Below are positions 6,130 to 6,407 of a stretch of DNA of 6,407 nt, piece by piece. The notes beneath the pieces are model-generated. The model did no database searches. It was not told the DNA's origin and worked only from the letters and a program-made list of their open reading frames with translations. This stretch comes from Bacteroidota bacterium. GTDB lineage: Bacteria; Bacteroidota; Bacteroidia; Bacteroidales; JAKIYJ01. Made by a program: the position numbers and the translations under genes. Numbering within the stretch: the stretch's first letter is position 1; each line of letters opens with the position of its first letter. The DNA lies in contig JAKIYJ010000090.1 in the NCBI GenBank assembly GCA_022708585.1, forward strand, positions 1 through 6,407. The letters are read 5' to 3'.

Positions 6130-6407
6130 ATGAAAGCAATTTGTTTTTATTTTCAGGTTCATCAACCTTTCAGGCTAAGAACCTATAGGTTTTTTGATAT
6201 TGGCAAAAATCATTATTACTACGATGATTACCAGAATAAATCTATCGTAAAAAGAGTCGCTGATAAATGTTATCTGCCAGCAAACAATTTATTTCTAAAC
6301 CTTATCAAAGAATACGGTACTAATTTTAAATTGAGTTTTTCTATATCGGGCGTGGCTCTTGAACAATTTGAAATGTATGTCCCAGAAGTTATTGACAGTT
6401 TTAAAAA
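6130..6407 (+). CDS. GH57 alpha-amylase-type glycoside hydrolase, N-terminal part (runs off the window)
   Basis: The first 92 codons are present. The protein starts MKAICFYFQVHQPFRLRTYR, with the GH57 region I motif H11-Q-P, then RFFDIGKNHYYYDDY at 20-34 and SISGVALEQ at 71-79, all typical of the Bacteroidota GH57 alpha-amylase family. These enzymes hydrolyse or rearrange alpha-1,4-glucans through a catalytic Glu/Asp pair in a (beta/alpha)7 barrel; that pair lies beyond the window, so activity cannot be judged. No signal peptide is seen, fitting a cytosolic role in glycogen turnover. The gap to the glycosyltransferase is 86 bp without a clear promoter; a degenerate TTATTTTG at 6109-6116 lacks a -33 partner. 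Cotranscription with the two preceding genes is likely. Confidence 0.9.
   Translation, partial: MKAICFYFQVHQPFRLRTYRFFDIGKNHYYYDDYQNKSIVKRVADKCYLPANNLFLNLIKEYGTNFKLSFSISGVALEQFEMYVPEVIDSFK

Overview
The window is AT-rich DNA from a bacterium, almost certainly a member of the Bacteroidota (probably Bacteroidales-like). Three things point there: TTG-N19-TAnnTTTG promoters replace the usual -35/-10 boxes, no start codon has a clear Shine-Dalgarno sequence, and a glycogen cluster of debranching enzyme, glycogen-synthase-like glycosyltransferase and GH57 amylase lies in an order I recall from that phylum. Genus cannot be told from the sequence.

Layout: (1) 1-68 holds a relatively GC-rich perfect 10-bp inverted repeat just past the end of ribD. 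(2) 69-1136, minus strand, is an intact bifunctional ribD (riboflavin synthesis). (3) 1137-1188 is a 52-bp divergent spacer with two back-to-back promoters. (4) 1189-1962, plus strand, is prmC (release-factor glutamine methyltransferase). It stops at an in-frame TAG, but the same frame continues with a recognisable PrmC C-terminus to TGA at 2059-2061. (5) 2062-2660 is about 600 bp of very AT-rich DNA with no gene. It holds a good Bacteroidota promoter, a 12-bp inverted repeat enclosing 121 bp, a 24-bp AT palindrome and a 12-bp direct repeat. (6) 2661-4616 is a full-length glycogen debranching enzyme frame broken only by TAA at codon 52. (7) 4757-6043 is an intact glycogen-synthase-like glycosyltransferase. 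(8) 6130 to the end is the first 92 codons of a GH57 alpha-amylase-type enzyme.

The last three genes share a strand, have gaps of 140 and 86 bp, and make a plausible glycogen unit: chain elongation (glycosyltransferase), alpha-1,4 hydrolysis or transfer (GH57), and removal of alpha-1,6 branches (debranching enzyme). ribD and prmC are unrelated housekeeping genes.

The main anomaly is two premature stops (TAG in prmC, TAA in the debranching gene) about 850 bp apart, in frames that are otherwise undamaged. Sequencing error, recent nonsense mutation, and suppression or read-through are all possible. Complete reassignment of TAA/TAG is disfavoured by the stop of ribD and by the absence of in-frame TAA/TAG in the glycosyltransferase. 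I saw no tRNA, rRNA, CRISPR array, transposase or integrase, and no gene set suggesting a new system.
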